DNA of 64,000 nucleotides from Margaritifera margaritifera (GCA_029931535.1 JAQPZY010001234.1:62001-126000); one strand, 5' to 3'. Positions 51,917 through 63,739 are shown, counted from the first letter of the stretch. Program-made: numbers and translations. The notes: generated by a model from the letters alone, not told the origin.

Positions 51917-52930
51917 TTAAGGTATGGGCAAGAGAGCCAGAACTTTATCACCGGGCTGAAAACTCCTTTCCTGGGTATTTCTATCATACCTTAATTTCAT
52001 TTTTGACTGAGCAGAGTGAAGATTAGTTCTTGCTACTTCACAAGCCTTTGACAACTTGTATTTGAAATCAGAGACATAGTCAAGAATATTAACCTCTGAA
52101 TCTTTATTTGAAAGAAGTTTCTCTTTTAATAACTTCAACAGTCCACGGACGTTATGTTCAAAAACCAGTTCAAAAGGACTGAAACTCAATGATTCTTGAA
52201 CTGATTCCCTAACAGCAAAGAACAGCAAATGAACACCCTCATCCCAATCCTTTCCTGTATCAAAGCAATGTGACCCAATCATATTTTTCAAACTTTGATG
52301 ACATCTTTCCAAAGCTCCTTGACTTTCCGGGTGATAGGCAGTAGATTTAAGCTGTTGGATGCCTAATCCATGCATAACTTGTTGGAAAATCCCAGACATA
52401 AAATTTGACCCTTGATCCGACTGGACAGATTTGGGAAGGCCAACAATTACAAAAAAACTTCACCAAAGCTTTTACAATAGTTTTAGTTTTAATATTTCTC
52501 AAAGGAATTGCCTCTGGAAATTTTGTAGACGCACACATTATGGTCAACAAGTATTGGTTGCCTGACTTGGTCTTAGGTAAGGGACCGACACAGCCTACCA
52601 TTATTCTGCTAAATGGTTCGTCAAATGCAGGAATATGTTGCAGATGAGCCTTAGGTATATTCTGATTGGGTTTTGCTACCATTTGACAAGTGCGACAAGA
52701 TCTGCAGTATTTAGAAACATCGCTTTTAAGTTTCGGCCAATAAAGTTCTTGTGATAAGTCTTATTGACTCCTAAATGACCAGCCATGGGAATTTCATGGG
52801 CTAGACTAAGAATTTCCTGTCCATATGACCTCGGAACGACAAATTGATATCTCACTGACCACTCGTCACCAGCGGGTACCTCAGGTGGTCTCCATTTGCT
52901 CGTAAGGACCCCATTTTCACAAAGTAACAA
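51917..52930 (-). pseudogene. Integrase, element 2
   Basis: Read 5' to 3' on the - strand: an N-terminal zinc-binding region with AHEIPMAGHLGVNKTYHK and, in a second frame, the Cys pair CRSCRTCQ; the core with GPLPKTKSGNQYLL and RNIKTKTIVKALVKFF; then SDQGSNFMSGIF and AYHPESQGALERCHQ; and a C-terminal tail RYDRNTQERSFQPGDKVLAL. The second Asp and the Glu are separated by 35 residues as in DD35E integrases. The position of the first catalytic Asp reads Gly (MVGCVGPL). Frameshifts occur near 52,745 and in an A7 run at about 52,452. It would insert element cDNA into chromosomes, but is inactive here. Confidence 0.9.
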
Positions 52931-53640
52931 TCTGGGACTTGTGTGGCTTCAGTTTCACTAATAGCCCTCTGAAATAAACAGGAGATCTCAGGATCTTGTT
53001 CCTGTAAGACAACGAGCGATTGTCTTTTGCCACCCTGATTAGAATTGAGAGAATGAGTTGTAAAAACAGGATCACTGTGATCAATACCTTTTGATTGATC
53101 AATATAAGGAGAGAAAGTGACCTCATGAAAAGACTGACCAATAAATGTGTCAGCTAAAGGAATAATTTCCTGATCAACATCATTCTCAAGGGCTCTTTGT
53201 TGCCACAGCTCTGGTAACTGCACAAGCAGGATGAAAATCACGGATTTCAATCTCAATAGGATCAACTCTTTGATCCAAACAAGGCTTGTTAGTTACAAGT
53301 GGATTGACCACGACCTTATCTCCATCGAGGACATTGCCTAGTAACAAATGGATACCTTCTATAGGTAAAGAAGTCACTGCCCCAACAGTCACATGTCCAG
53401 AAACTAAGTCTGATGCCAAATTGACACAATGGAGAGGAACATTTACCAAGCCGCACTCTTTTCCGTGAATAAGTACACTTTAACTAGAAGAAGGCTTCTC
53501 AGACAAAGGCAAAATACCTGATAACAAAAGAGTCTGAGAAGCTCCTGTGTCCCTTAATACTTTAATAGGGATAGTCTTGGCAGAATCACCAATAAGTGAT
53601 ATAGAACCTTCTGACATGAATGGTTCTTAAGTCTCCAAAA
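52852..53640 (-). pseudogene. Protease and linker to integrase, element 2
   Basis: VLRDTGASQTLLL (Asp-Thr-Gly at 53,541-53,551) is the retropepsin active site. A stop near 53,481 interrupts the domain, which continues as VPLHCVNLASDLVSGHVTVG and LLLGNVLDGDKVVVNP. A linker (IPLADTFIGQSFHEVTFSP; SLVVLQEQDPEISCLFQRA) connects to integrase in other frames. The same protease and linker occur in element 1 with the same order. Confidence 0.86.
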
Positions 53641-53767
53641 TAGGATCAGACTGGGGTTTGTTTGATCCAACAATTGTATTGCTTTCAATACAAGACCTTG
53701 ACCTCTTTAAAAAAAAAGCGTTTGGAATAGCTCTGTCTTTATTCTGTTGCTTATTTTTCAACCTGTA

Positions 53768-53809
53768 GCAATCAGAAATGACGTGCCTTTTCTTTTTACA
53801 ATAAATGCA
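53768..53809 (-). pseudogene. gag: Gag zinc knuckle of element 2
   Basis: CIYCKKKRHVISDC is a complete C-x2-C-x4-H-x4-C nucleic-acid-binding knuckle at the Gag C-terminus. It has all four ligands, unlike element 1 where the last Cys is lost. Confidence 0.88.
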
Positions 53810-53858
53810 CCTAGGAAGAGATAAGGATTTCTGATTAGTCTTATCAGATGTTTAATTT

Positions 53859-54237
53859 CTAACAGTTGTGCTGTTTTGAAATTTGGAAGTACTCGTTTGA
53901 GACTAAGATGATTTTTTTCCCAGAAAACTGCTGAGAGGGAGACTTACTGACAAATGAAATTTTGTGAGTCAAGGAATAATTATTAGCCATGCGAGTAGCA
54001 TTTTCCAAAGTGTCCACTTTTTGCTCGTCAAGATAGGTCTTAACATCACTATGGATGCACCTATTGAACTCTTTAATTAATACGAGCTGTCTGAAGTTAT
54101 CGTAATCTTGATCAACCTTCCTGGCTGAGCACCACCTATCAAATAGTTCTTTTTCCCGTGCAAATTCGACATGAGTTTGTCCAGTTTCTTTTCTACTATT
54201 CCTAAACCTTATATTGCCTTGCCTTTTCTTCTCTTCG

Positions 54238-54317
<80 letters not shown>

Positions 54318-54585
54318 TTACATTTCCCTTTCCTCTTTCTAAGCTGAAACTGTATTAATTCTAATTCCATCTGGCTTTTGCTAGCTGTAATTCACTTATT
54401 TTTCAATCAAAGCCAGATACAGACTTGTCAATTAAACCCAAGGCACTATTATCCAAAATGTCCTTTCCCACCAAATATGGAATTAAAATATTCTTAATCT
54501 CTTGCTTTTTCAAAGACGCTTTCGCTTCAGAAAGATCGTAATGTGTGGCAAGCTCAAGCAACTCGTGCTTTTTCATAGACTCCAC
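53859..54585 (-). pseudogene. gag: gag of element 2 with a (TC)n expansion
   Basis: The N-terminus (54,585-54,403) reads MKKHELLELATHYDLSEAKA, close to element 1, then stops. After several broken codons comes a (TC)35 tract that encodes Arg-Glu repeats on the - strand, followed by GCEEKKRQGNIRFRNSRKET and RQLVLIKEFNRCIHSDVKTY. Compared with element 1, the central Gag core of roughly 90 residues is missing next to the microsatellite. The tract sits where element 1 has its natural Arg/Glu-rich coil, so the microsatellite probably grew from coding purine repeats and accompanied the deletion. Confidence 0.82.
54242..54312. repeat. (TC)n microsatellite within gag of element 2
   Basis: About 35 uninterrupted TC units. 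They read in frame as Arg-Glu on the - strand. Confidence 0.97.
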
Positions 54586-54748
54586 CCCACCTGGGTAGGA
54601 CTTTAAACGAAGTTCTCAACCCTAGATGACATTGTGAATGCTTGCCGGTTTCACTAAAGATTTCTCAAATGGTTGAAATAAAATCTTTACAAGGAACAAT
54701 GAAAATTCAAAACCAAAGTCAATTTAATTTTAACTTAAAGAAACTCAC

Positions 54749-54766
54749 ATCCCGGATGAGCCTCCA
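54749..54766 (-). promoter_or_regulatory. Primer-binding site of element 2, tRNA-Pro type
   Basis: TGGAGGCTCATCCGGGAT on the - strand matches the tRNA-Pro primer-binding sequence at 16 of 18 positions and lies 5 bp after the 5' LTR. Confidence 0.85.
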
Positions 54767-54771
54767 ATTTC

Positions 54772-55444
54772 TGTTGCGACTCTAGGTCTTAAAATAATGT
54801 AACAGAAAGAAAATGAAACCAACAATGTAAGCAAAATCAACAAGCAATTTATTTCCAGATAATTAAAGTGAAAATTTAAAACACACTTAGAATTTGTGAG
54901 TTAAGTTCCAAATAATCCTAAATGTCCTAATCACAAGTCTAAAATAATAGAATGGAGGAATGAATTCCAATAGCCTTGAATGTCCTGATGTACCACAAAG
55001 ATGTAATCCAGAATGTAATTTTGAATGAGTTCACATAAATCCGAAAATCATGTATTAATCCCAAAGTCAGTGAGCACTTTTACATTTCCAGTGAATATTG
55101 TAAATAAATAATTCCTCTCAAATTATATCTGATTTCAACAACACAACTAAAATATATTCCTTACAGACTGATCTTTTAGAACCGAAATTCAAGAATAGGA
55201 ATGAATTTGTTTACCAAAATCTGTATATAAATACACATGCCTACATGACCTATGTCACATAAGTCTCTAATTGCGAAATCCCTATGAAAATACTGGCCTA
55301 CCTGACACACGTCACAAAAGTCTATGTGCAAAATGCCTATGAAAATACTATCTAAATAACTAGACCAAAGTTAAGTATGTATTTTAAAATAACCATACAA
55401 CTTACAATCATAGACAAAAGTTAAGTATATAAACATCATACATT

Positions 55445-55447
<3 letters not shown>
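54772..55447 (-). repeat. 5' LTR of element 2
   Basis: On the - strand it begins TGTAATGTATGATG and ends GAGTCGCAACA, 676 bp with canonical TG...CA ends. Confidence 0.93.

Positions 55448-55489
<42 letters not shown>
55448..55489. repeat. (TA)n on the right of element 2
   Basis: About 21 TA units continue the interrupted microsatellite found at 49,427-49,479. Confidence 0.96.
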
Positions 55490-55493
<4 letters not shown>

Positions 55494-56725
55494 CAATTTA
55501 TTCATGCTATATCATATTTCATACAATATAATTTATTTTAAATACAAATATTTATTATACAGTTTATGAATAATGTTGTGAATATTACACATATTTTGAT
55601 TAAGAATATGTAACTTAAATATTTTTCGGTTGAAACATAGGAAGGTGAGGGTCAGAAAAAAAGCATGCAGCCTAAAATCCAAGTTTTCTAACATGACAAT
55701 AATATAAGTTCCACTTTAATGATCATAGTAATCGATTTCTTCAACATTTTTAGCTGTACTGGTCAGGGACCAATAAAACACTTATTAAATGGCATATTGT
55801 CTGTCATCCACCGATTACAAAAGTTTTCTATTGCTACTAAAGGTATAGTTGGTTGTAAATGAAAAGAGTTCAGACTGAATGTCCAACTTGGTCATTTCAT
55901 GATTTCCAAACATCTATTTTTGGCTAGTAGAATGCCACTCCAATTGATTTCATATAATGCTGAAAGGAACTGCAACAGTTTTTATTCTACTATAACTGTG
56001 AGTTTTGCGAGTTTAAATACCAATAGAATGACCTTCAGGTTCTGAAGTATGGAGTTACTTTTTTTTTTTAAACCCTATTTACTGCAGGTCTTCGTTGGAT
56101 ACATGCACTAGTATTCACAAATAACAAAACCTCCACATTCATAACCACATGTTATCAAGAAGCATCTGGCAAGGAATTATTACTATAAAAATTAACCAGT
56201 CAGGGAAAACTGTACTATAATAGAGTCAATGAAACCTTCATTTTACATCCATTGAAGAAATCCATATCTAGCCATAACAGTTGTATGAGCTGAAACATTT
56301 TCTGGTGACTGTTTACAATGTTTCAGCATTATTATGGCGATCATAATTTTAAACTTGAGGGTCTCTATTACGAATATACAGGTCACTATCCCGATGCTGA
56401 TTTATATAAATTGTTTTTCCCAAAAATATATATCCATGACTTAGCCTTATAATTAATCACTTGTAACCATTAGATCCAATGATTAATTTTTAAGTCAGAT
56501 GAAACTAGATATTATTTTGTTACAGATATAGAATATATAAGCATAACATCTAGAGAGTAAAGAAAAAGCGAAATGCACCAAGATTCTGTTGGATCCAAAA
56601 TCACCGATAAGCAAACATGCAGTATATCTTTCATACTATCACTACATTTTCATCTGCTGATTTTTTTTTTTTTGTTTTGTTTTTTGTAAGCCGTATTTGC
56701 ATGCTTTTCATAAAAAAGATGAAGT
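55490..56725. other. Unassigned AT-rich region
   Basis: Short frames only; no recognisable gene, RNA or repeat. Confidence 0.5.
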
Positions 56726-56727
56726 TG

Positions 56728-56792
56728 TCTAAAAGGATTTATAGTAAAGAATACTAAATTAAAAGGATTTATAGTAAAGAATACTAAATTAA
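56728..56792 (+). repeat. 30-bp direct duplication
   Basis: AAAAGGATTTATAGTAAAGA + ATACTAAATT occurs twice in succession. Confidence 0.93.
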
Positions 56793-56841
56793 AAGTTATG
56801 ATTACGTGTAATATCCAACGTGATCTTGGTTCCTTACATTT

Positions 56842-57274
56842 TATGTAGTTTTAGACACATTGTACATTTTGTAGTTTTAGAAACATTGTACATTTTGTAG
56901 TTTTAGACACATTGTACATTTTGTAGTTTTAGACACATTGTACATTTTATGCAGTTTTAGACACATTGTACATTTTGTAGTTTTAGACACATTGTACATT
57001 TTGTAGTTTTAGACACATTGTACATTTTATGCAGTTTTAGACACATTGTACATTTTGTAGTTTTAGACACACTGTACATTTTATGCAGTTTTAGACACAT
57101 TGTACATTTTATTCAGTTTTAGACACATTGTACATTTTGTAGTTTTAGACACATTGTACATTTTATGCAGTTTTAGACACATTGTACATTTTATGCAGTT
57201 TTAGACACATTGTACATTTTGTAGTTTTAGACACATTGTACATTTTGTAGTTTTAGACACATTGTACATTTTAT
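56842..57274 (+). repeat. 26/28-bp minisatellite, 16 copies
   Basis: All units share AGTTTTAGACACATTGTACA + TTTT. Most are joined by GT (26 bp); about five are joined by ATGC or ATTC (28 bp). The two types are interspersed rather than separated. Confidence 0.95.
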
Positions 57275-57354
57275 GTTTCAGTCAAAGCTTAACAACATTG
57301 ATTTCAAGGAAAAGAGAATTAACTTTGTCTTGGCCATAAAACTAGACTGCATCT

Positions 57355-57470
57355 TTCTAGATGATTACAATAAGTAGCACAGGGCAATCAGTTAGGCAGC
57401 CTGCTAAAGTCTGATTGAGTACAATACGTAGCCCAGGGCAATCAGTTAGGCAGCCTGCTAAAGTCTGATG
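57355..57470 (+). repeat. ~58-bp direct duplication
   Basis: ACAATAAGTAGCACAGGGCA... and ACAATACGTAGCCCAGGGCA... each continue ATCAGTTAGGCAGCCTGCTA + AAGTCTGAT. Confidence 0.92.
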
Positions 57471-57710
57471 TCGAAAATGTTCTGCTTTTAAATATATTTT
57501 TGGGACTCTGCTTCAACTTCACAGAACAATTACGTTTTGTTACTCTGAGTTTTTTAAAGTTATTTCTGAGACAGGTATGGATGATTAATTATCGCGGTAG
57601 AAGAAATAGTATAAATACAAGAGACCGCTAAACTCTGGTTATGTATGATTCAAAGGTTAAAAAAGCCTTGTCCATTCAAGGTAAAATCATGCTTAAGATA
57701 AGGGTGAGTT

Positions 57711-57769
57711 AGCTCTGACCCTTCCCGCCCCATTTTAGATATCTTGAAATGTATGTTGGGGTCAGAGCC
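57711..57769. other. Imperfect hairpin
   Basis: Arms GCTCTGACCC and GGGGTCAGAGC enclose about 38 bp. It is clear by eye. Function unknown; it may mark a small non-autonomous element. Confidence 0.6.
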
Positions 57770-58427
57770 TATTGCCTATCGAAAAGCCGCTTATTACCGT
57801 GTCTAGCAAACTTCAACGACATTATATCGAGCCATACTTGCATGAAATCGACAGGAAGATGATGTATCCTCTCAGAAATTGCGGGTATAACATTCGTTAT
57901 GTCTTTAATTCGTTGACCGACGAGACGAAGCTACAGAGTTGAAAAAATTTTGACCTGGTACTCGCCATTTGCATTGCTAGTCACACGACTACCCAAATCT
58001 CGCAACCTACATGTCCATGACATGAGAGGTCCAATAGTCACGTGATATATGCAAAAAAAACCCATTTCCAATCTTGTTGTACGAAAAGTTAGAAAATATG
58101 AAATGAAAGTCACGTAATATTTGTTAACAAAAAAAGAAAGGACAAATAATTCTCAACATATGTATTCCGAGAACAACGACCAGAAATGTATCGTTGTCGT
58201 AGCTACCTGGAGAAACCCAGAGTCATCAAGCAGAGACAGCACATGTCAATGCGTTTTCTTTTTTTTCTTTTTTTGGTATCACGTGACTCCCGCGTGAATA
58301 AAATAGTAACTGATGGTTCTTTCCTAAAGTCGGAACATTCTCGCTTAAAACTACTTATCTCGTCCTTTGTTCAGTCGACCATCTGTTAGGCAAAAATATT
58401 GCAGTCCATCAAGTGTGGGGCAAATAT

Positions 58428-58505
58428 GGATATGTATTTTGCTATCATTTAACAACAGACTGGTGATGGATATGTAGTTTGCTATCATTTAATAACAGAC
58501 TGGTG
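58428..58505 (+). repeat. ~42-bp direct duplication
   Basis: GATATGTATTTTGCTATCAT... and GATATGTAGTTTGCTATCAT... each continue TTAA-AACAGACTGGTGA. Confidence 0.9.
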
Positions 58506-59846
58506 AATGTCGTCAACAAAGTATCAGTAAAATATCGCCATTGATTTGTTTACATGTATTAATGGAGTTTGAACTATATGAAGGATACATGACAAAACAC
58601 AGTTCAAGCACAAATGTTACCAGGGTAATCAGTCTCGGGATCGAGGGATACAAAATTATTTAAGACAGATATAACTAAGTAATGTGCACGCGAAATATGG
58701 ACAAAGAAAATAGTTTAATAAATTAACTTGCAAAAATAATCTACAGTACTTAAGGTCCAAATATCATTCTAGTTTCCTCTGGAATTGGAAATGCCATTGT
58801 CACTAATGACAATATTTGAAATCGATGACAGTATTCCTGACTAAAAACCGCATGTGTGATATTCAAAGTTAAAGTAACCTATACTATATTTCTTATGCTT
58901 TACTTGATACATTACCTGTATAATTATCGCTGAAAGGAGATCAAAGACGTTACCATTGATGCCGTCAGAAATATGCACTGAATTTAAAGTGAACTGTTTT
59001 TTTTTTTTTAAATACTATGCTTAATTTCTCGACGTAAAATCAAGAAATGAATCCTCTTGTGCCAAAATCTGTCCCTGGGTTCTTTGTTAGACTGCTTACT
59101 GGGTTTATGTCTGTCGATTTTACTATGGGGAAATATAAAATTTATTAGAATGTCGCTCTCCAATGTAGTATAATTCATGTGTGAAGACATTAAGTAACAC
59201 AATAGCGCATTGAAAAATTGCTGTCTGGGAGAATTATTACTTTTATATATCAAGTCCGAATATTAATTTCATGACTGTTCCGTGATTAATGGCATTATGA
59301 GATGTACCAATGTCGGCGGTGTCATCAAGAACATATGGTAAACAAAAATTAGATATCTCCTTTAGAGAAAGTACATTCGACAGAATAAGAAGTACGCAAT
59401 AAGAACTGTCACATGCATGCACTGAGCGACAATACATTAGTGAGAGGACAAACGCCAGATTTCAAAGAAAAAAATATATTTAAGAAAAAAATAAAAAATA
59501 AAAAAATACCAATCGACGATAATATGACTGTTCATTGACCCACACTATAATCCTAATACAAATCGTACTGGTTGAATATGAACAGATTATAACATCACTC
59601 ATAAACCAAATGTCTCCATCTTAGAACTAAATATGTGACTTAAGATTAACCACTTTATTTGTTAATGAAATTGTTTATTTTACATACAATAACATCATTA
59701 TAACTCGGACAGCAAAATGCAGGTTTCATTTTAAGATAAAATGTTGAAAAAACGTTCAAACGAATATTCCCTATTTAGATGTTATCTTGTAGAAATTGTC
59801 CCATTAAAATAAGAGGTTACAAAAAAATGTCCTATTCCAATAACAG

Positions 59847-59946
59847 GCTGCGTCAAATTGACGCCCCTATGTGGGCACGATTTGCTGCTACCGGTCTCCA
59901 CATGGGCGAATCCTTAATGGAGGCCCAAATCGCGTGCAGACAGAAG
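59847..59946 (+). CDS. Candidate internal exon (100 nt), unidentified gene
   Basis: A GC-richer island is bounded by TTCCAATAACAG| and AAG|GTATGGGT, both fair splice-site matches. One frame is open and enters with one base left over from the previous codon: LRQIDAPMWARFAATGLHMG, then ESLMEAQIACRQK. Codon use (CTG, GCC, ATC, GGC, AAG) contrasts with the AT-rich surroundings. I do not recognise the protein, no partner exon was found nearby, and the only ATG upstream lies in AT-rich sequence. It contains the palindrome GCGTCAAATTGACGC and a CCTATGTGGG/CCACATGGG stem, so a structured non-coding element is the alternative. Confidence 0.33.
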
Positions 59947-60844
59947 GTATGGGTAAATCAGTTATTAGAGTGAGACTGTCAAACCACAGCAACGCTGAAC
60001 TAGATTGAACGTGGCCGTGATACAACTTGATTTAACATTAGTATTACCCTTTCCGGTCAGCTGAAAGTGTACTGAATCTTGCATTTCGTTATTCACAAAT
60101 ATAACTCACATCCATAAGTAAGATATAGATATACACGTGTCTACATCATATATATTCAAGTAATACATTAAAATCTATTCATGATAAGAATTATATGGAA
60201 TGACATGATATTGAAACCATTCTTAACATTTACCATGTACAAAAATAAATAGTTTATACCAATGTGACAACGGAAAAAGTACGATAGTCGGTTGATAAGT
60301 AAATAGTATCTAATGAGAGCAGCATTTTGCAATGTTAAATTTAACTTGCATAACGACAAATCTATAAAAATTACAACCAACCAACAAAATGCGTAACCCT
60401 ACCTCTCAAACATGAATGATGGAAAGAAAATGTGTATGTAATTATAAACGTACTTCTTAGTTTGGAGATTGGGCTTGATCATCATGGAGAAGTCCCGGAC
60501 AAGATAAACACAATACTTGGGTTCCTTGTTTGAAATATGTGCACCATTTTATATCTGTAAGACCTCAAACTGCAAACAAGAGACACACATTAAGGGTGAA
60601 AGCATATGTTTAATGGTATTTGCATCCATGACAAACTGTCTCTTAAAATATGACAGACATACCACCACATTACTAATGTTTATGTGTTGTGTAAAGACGG
60701 AACGCATATTTCCTTCTCATTTCCTGCTCGATATAATAGTTGTTGGTTGGTTGATCTGCGTGTCACTTTTAACACATCATTGGCTATATCATGTCGAGGA
60801 AATGAGAGGAACGTGCTTTTCCCAAGGACTCACAGAGACAGCAG

Positions 60845-60960
60845 ACCCGGCTGGCATGGGCGGATATTTAACCCGCTGCCCTTGGATTACGAATCGAACG
60901 ATCTACTGACCGAGCTTCAACGGCTCCCCCTGCTCGATAACAGACACGTTACATCCAATG
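60845..60960 (-). mobile_element. tRNA-derived SINE-like sequence
   Basis: On the - strand, GGGGGAGCCGTTGAAGCTCG + GTCAGTAGATCG resembles a tRNA 5' half with an A box (AGCTCGGTCAGT). About 30 bp further, GCGGGTTAAATATCCGCC resembles a B box arm. Similar tRNA-like heads are typical of invertebrate SINEs. The body and tail are not delimited, and it is too degenerate to be a working tRNA gene. Confidence 0.55.
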
Positions 60961-62240
60961 ATGACTGTAAAGTGCGATAAACATGATGTAATATGTCTCC
61001 ATTTCAGAATGCATGGAAAGGCTTCTAATGTTGTTCTGAAAGAGATTGAGTTAATATCCAGTATTGTCTATTTTTCTTATGTCCGGACTCGGTATATTTT
61101 TCTTTTGCTTTTAAGTTGAGTGCCGTTAGTTTATATATACATTTATAAATTGCTTACTTGTCACGCACAATCGGTTAGTTGTAAGAATCATTCCAAAAGG
61201 TTGATAGAAACTTGAAACAAGACCAGTAATAGTAGAATGTGTCACAGCTTTAGCAAACCAATAAATGGCATGATACAGCTGGAATCTAGAACCTCTAATC
61301 GACGTTTTCATTGATGTTGAAAGTAGACATGAAATTTGGCTAAGCAATATCATCTCAAGCAGCTAACATTTTAAAGAGAACGATTGAGTTCCAGTTTAAT
61401 AAATACATATCGAGGTTGAATAATGTATATTTAACAACAATTTGTGTCAATTGTATTGATATCTTTAAAAGCCCATTTTTTCTCTAAGTTTTCCTCTCTT
61501 GAAGGGCTGAGCGATAGGAAAAGGTAATTGTTTGTTTTGTAACAAGAAATTGAGAACAGATATTTATATAAATATTGGATTTTACCCTGATGGTGACGAT
61601 TCAGTAACATCAAAATAAAAAAGCATAGACAAGAAAATATAGAACACAGTGTTACTGATAAAGATTGATCTAAATTCGATGCTTCTGACAACTACTGTAT
61701 CAGAAAGCGTGAAGTTCTTCATTGTTAACGGTTTTATATTGTTTTCTTACCTTCTTACGCACTAAAGTCGGACCTCTTGTGATAGAGAAAGAATTTGAAA
61801 GCGATTATATTAAAAGGTAATATGTGCACAGTGATTCAATATACTTTATATGACACGTACAACTTGTCAACAAGCGATATACCATAAAATATTCAGAACC
61901 ATGTGTTATGTTTAATATTTATATTTCTTATGTATCAATATATTTTACCAGAGAATAAGATCCAATTTAATATTCTATTTATTAAAATGGCATTAATATT
62001 CCTACTTACATATTTCAGGAATACCAGGAACATAATTTCACGCGTCTTTATAGTGCAGAACGTAGTTCAAAATGACATTAGCTCGTTATTTTCCATTGCT
62101 GATTGAGTTTTCTAAATTAGAGATACTTAAGAATCTGGTTGCGCAATTTATCGAACAGAAATATTTGTCTATATATTTAGATTACACTGTATCTGCGTGT
62201 AAGGATGAATACCTTTATAGCTGTAATGATCATCACCTCT

Positions 62241-62739
62241 TTGATAATACACAAATATCTGAGTTTAGCTGAATTAAAAAAAAAAGAAGAGAAAACAAAA
62301 ACAAAAAACAACTTCGGAATCAATGGTGCAAGAAGACTAACGCTGGGGCATTCAGAAACTTTTTTCACCGTAGAGAATATTCTTTATTCCTTATACATCT
62401 TTAGATAAATTATTGGGGGCTTCCAATATTTCTGACAGGAAATCTGCAGCTATTTTATCTTGAGGAAAGGGCTGAGATGAGCAATAACGAAAAAAAGACG
62501 GACGTTAAGATAATAAAACGTATCAAGATGAATAATCAGGACAATTTAAATCTCAGAAACATTAACTAAAGCTCATTTCTCTGGTCAAATTTAAGGATGG
62601 TCTTAATTGACTTACCTTCGTAATGACATTGGTCGAAATCCATATGAGATAAGTGAGAAGATAATCGAAAAAAAAGGAAAAAAGGAAACATAATGCTCAT
62701 GAAGTGCGTTCCTAACTGTCAAAATTCCATACAAAGGTG

Positions 62740-62773
<34 letters not shown>

Positions 62774-63599
62774 GGGGGTGAATTATGCAGTTTAATGAGA
62801 CACAAATATTAGTATGGGGTGCGACTTCGTGTCTTATATACCTCTATTTTCAATGCATTCTATGCGTTTTGTCCTTTTTCATCTTGTAATCTAACAACCA
62901 TTTTTCTTGCGTTTTATAACAAGTCAGTTTACAAATTTCTACGAAAAAATCCTTTACGAGAATCACAAAGACTGAGTTTAAATGGAACACCAGACTAGTT
63001 TACAAATTTTCTACCTTGTTTATAAACTATATACATATATGTATAGTATGTATGCTGCACCTTTGATGTACATCGAGTTGTATAAATATTTCATTAATAG
63101 GAAACGAGATTTGCCGTGTTTCCTTTTAAAGAAGAATGTATACAACAAGTTTATACCACATACAAATGCATATACTTTTGTTCCAGTGGAGTTTAAGATT
63201 GACTACAGGAAAATGTGTACTGACGGAGGGAGTGAACATCCTTTCCCTGTTTGACCGCTACAAAACGTAGTTCAGCATTTATTTTAGCTATTCACAATAC
63301 TTTTTTGCTTCTTGTTTGAACTTCTATTTTCATTCCTATTGACTAAATAAATAGAAGAGACGCTTAGGATTTAAACGTGAAAGTTGGTTTAGATGACGAA
63401 AGCAGAGCACTATAAACAGTACATGGCTAGCGTCCCAAACAGTGAAAGCGCGGCCATTCGATCACTGGCGAGTACATCAAAAGGAGTGGGGAATAGCTGA
63501 AGCGAAATTACAAAACAGCAAGAGGTAATTCAAACATTTAAAGTTATTTACAGTTGATCTAAGTCATTATTATGCTTTACTTACCATTGCTACTGACCA
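62241..63599. other. Unassigned AT-rich region with (TG)n
   Basis: 62,742-62,771 is a GT tract followed by G6. A 90-codon frame (62,982-63,254, +) has no recognised motif. Nothing else is supported. Confidence 0.45.
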
Positions 63600-63608
63600 T
63601 AAAATAAT

Positions 63609-63739
63609 TCTTATCCTCTCTCTCCCTCTCTAGGTCGGTTTGTCCGCAAGTTTTACCATCAGAGGTCCAGAGACACTGTCACATGCCACTGGAAAACCTC
63701 CATTTTTACGGATTTTCACCCGTGATTTGCAACGATGGT

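Larger units (their letters stand above)
49476..55451 (-). mobile_element. Full-length but dead Gmr1-like Ty3/gypsy retrotransposon, element 2
   Basis: Both LTRs (49,480-50,152 and 54,772-55,447), a primer site, a polypurine tract and remnants of every pol domain are present on the - strand, about 5.97 kb in all. The order from 5' to 3' is gag, protease, integrase, RT, RNase H. Integrase ahead of RT is the copia-like order known for the Gmr1 group of Ty3/gypsy elements. It sits inside a (TA)n microsatellite; ATAT on both sides (49,476-49,479; 55,448-55,451) is consistent with a 4-bp duplication, although the TA context makes this weak. The LTRs differ by roughly 5-7% by eye. Stops, frameshifts and altered catalytic residues show it is inactive. 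Confidence 0.92.
57275..62240 (+). repeat. Dispersed segmental repeat, copy III
   Basis: This is the longest copy, colinear with copy I (10.5-14.4 kb) and partly with copy II (18.4-19.6 kb). Blocks: 57,540-57,670; 58,330-58,560; 58,780-58,850; 59,265-59,440; 61,685-61,830; 61,890-62,215. It lacks the 59-bp array and the tandem-repeat element of copy I and carries its own unique stretch at about 59,450-61,680. No conserved protein frame joins the copies. Confidence 0.7.

Noticed and set aside
60845..60960. Functional tRNA gene on the - strand
   Set aside because: A and B box-like segments are present, but the arms do not pair as a cloverleaf; a SINE head is more likely.
62982..63254. 90-codon + strand frame
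   Set aside because: Composition matches the AT-rich background (Tyr, Lys, Phe, Ile) and there are no motifs or splice context.
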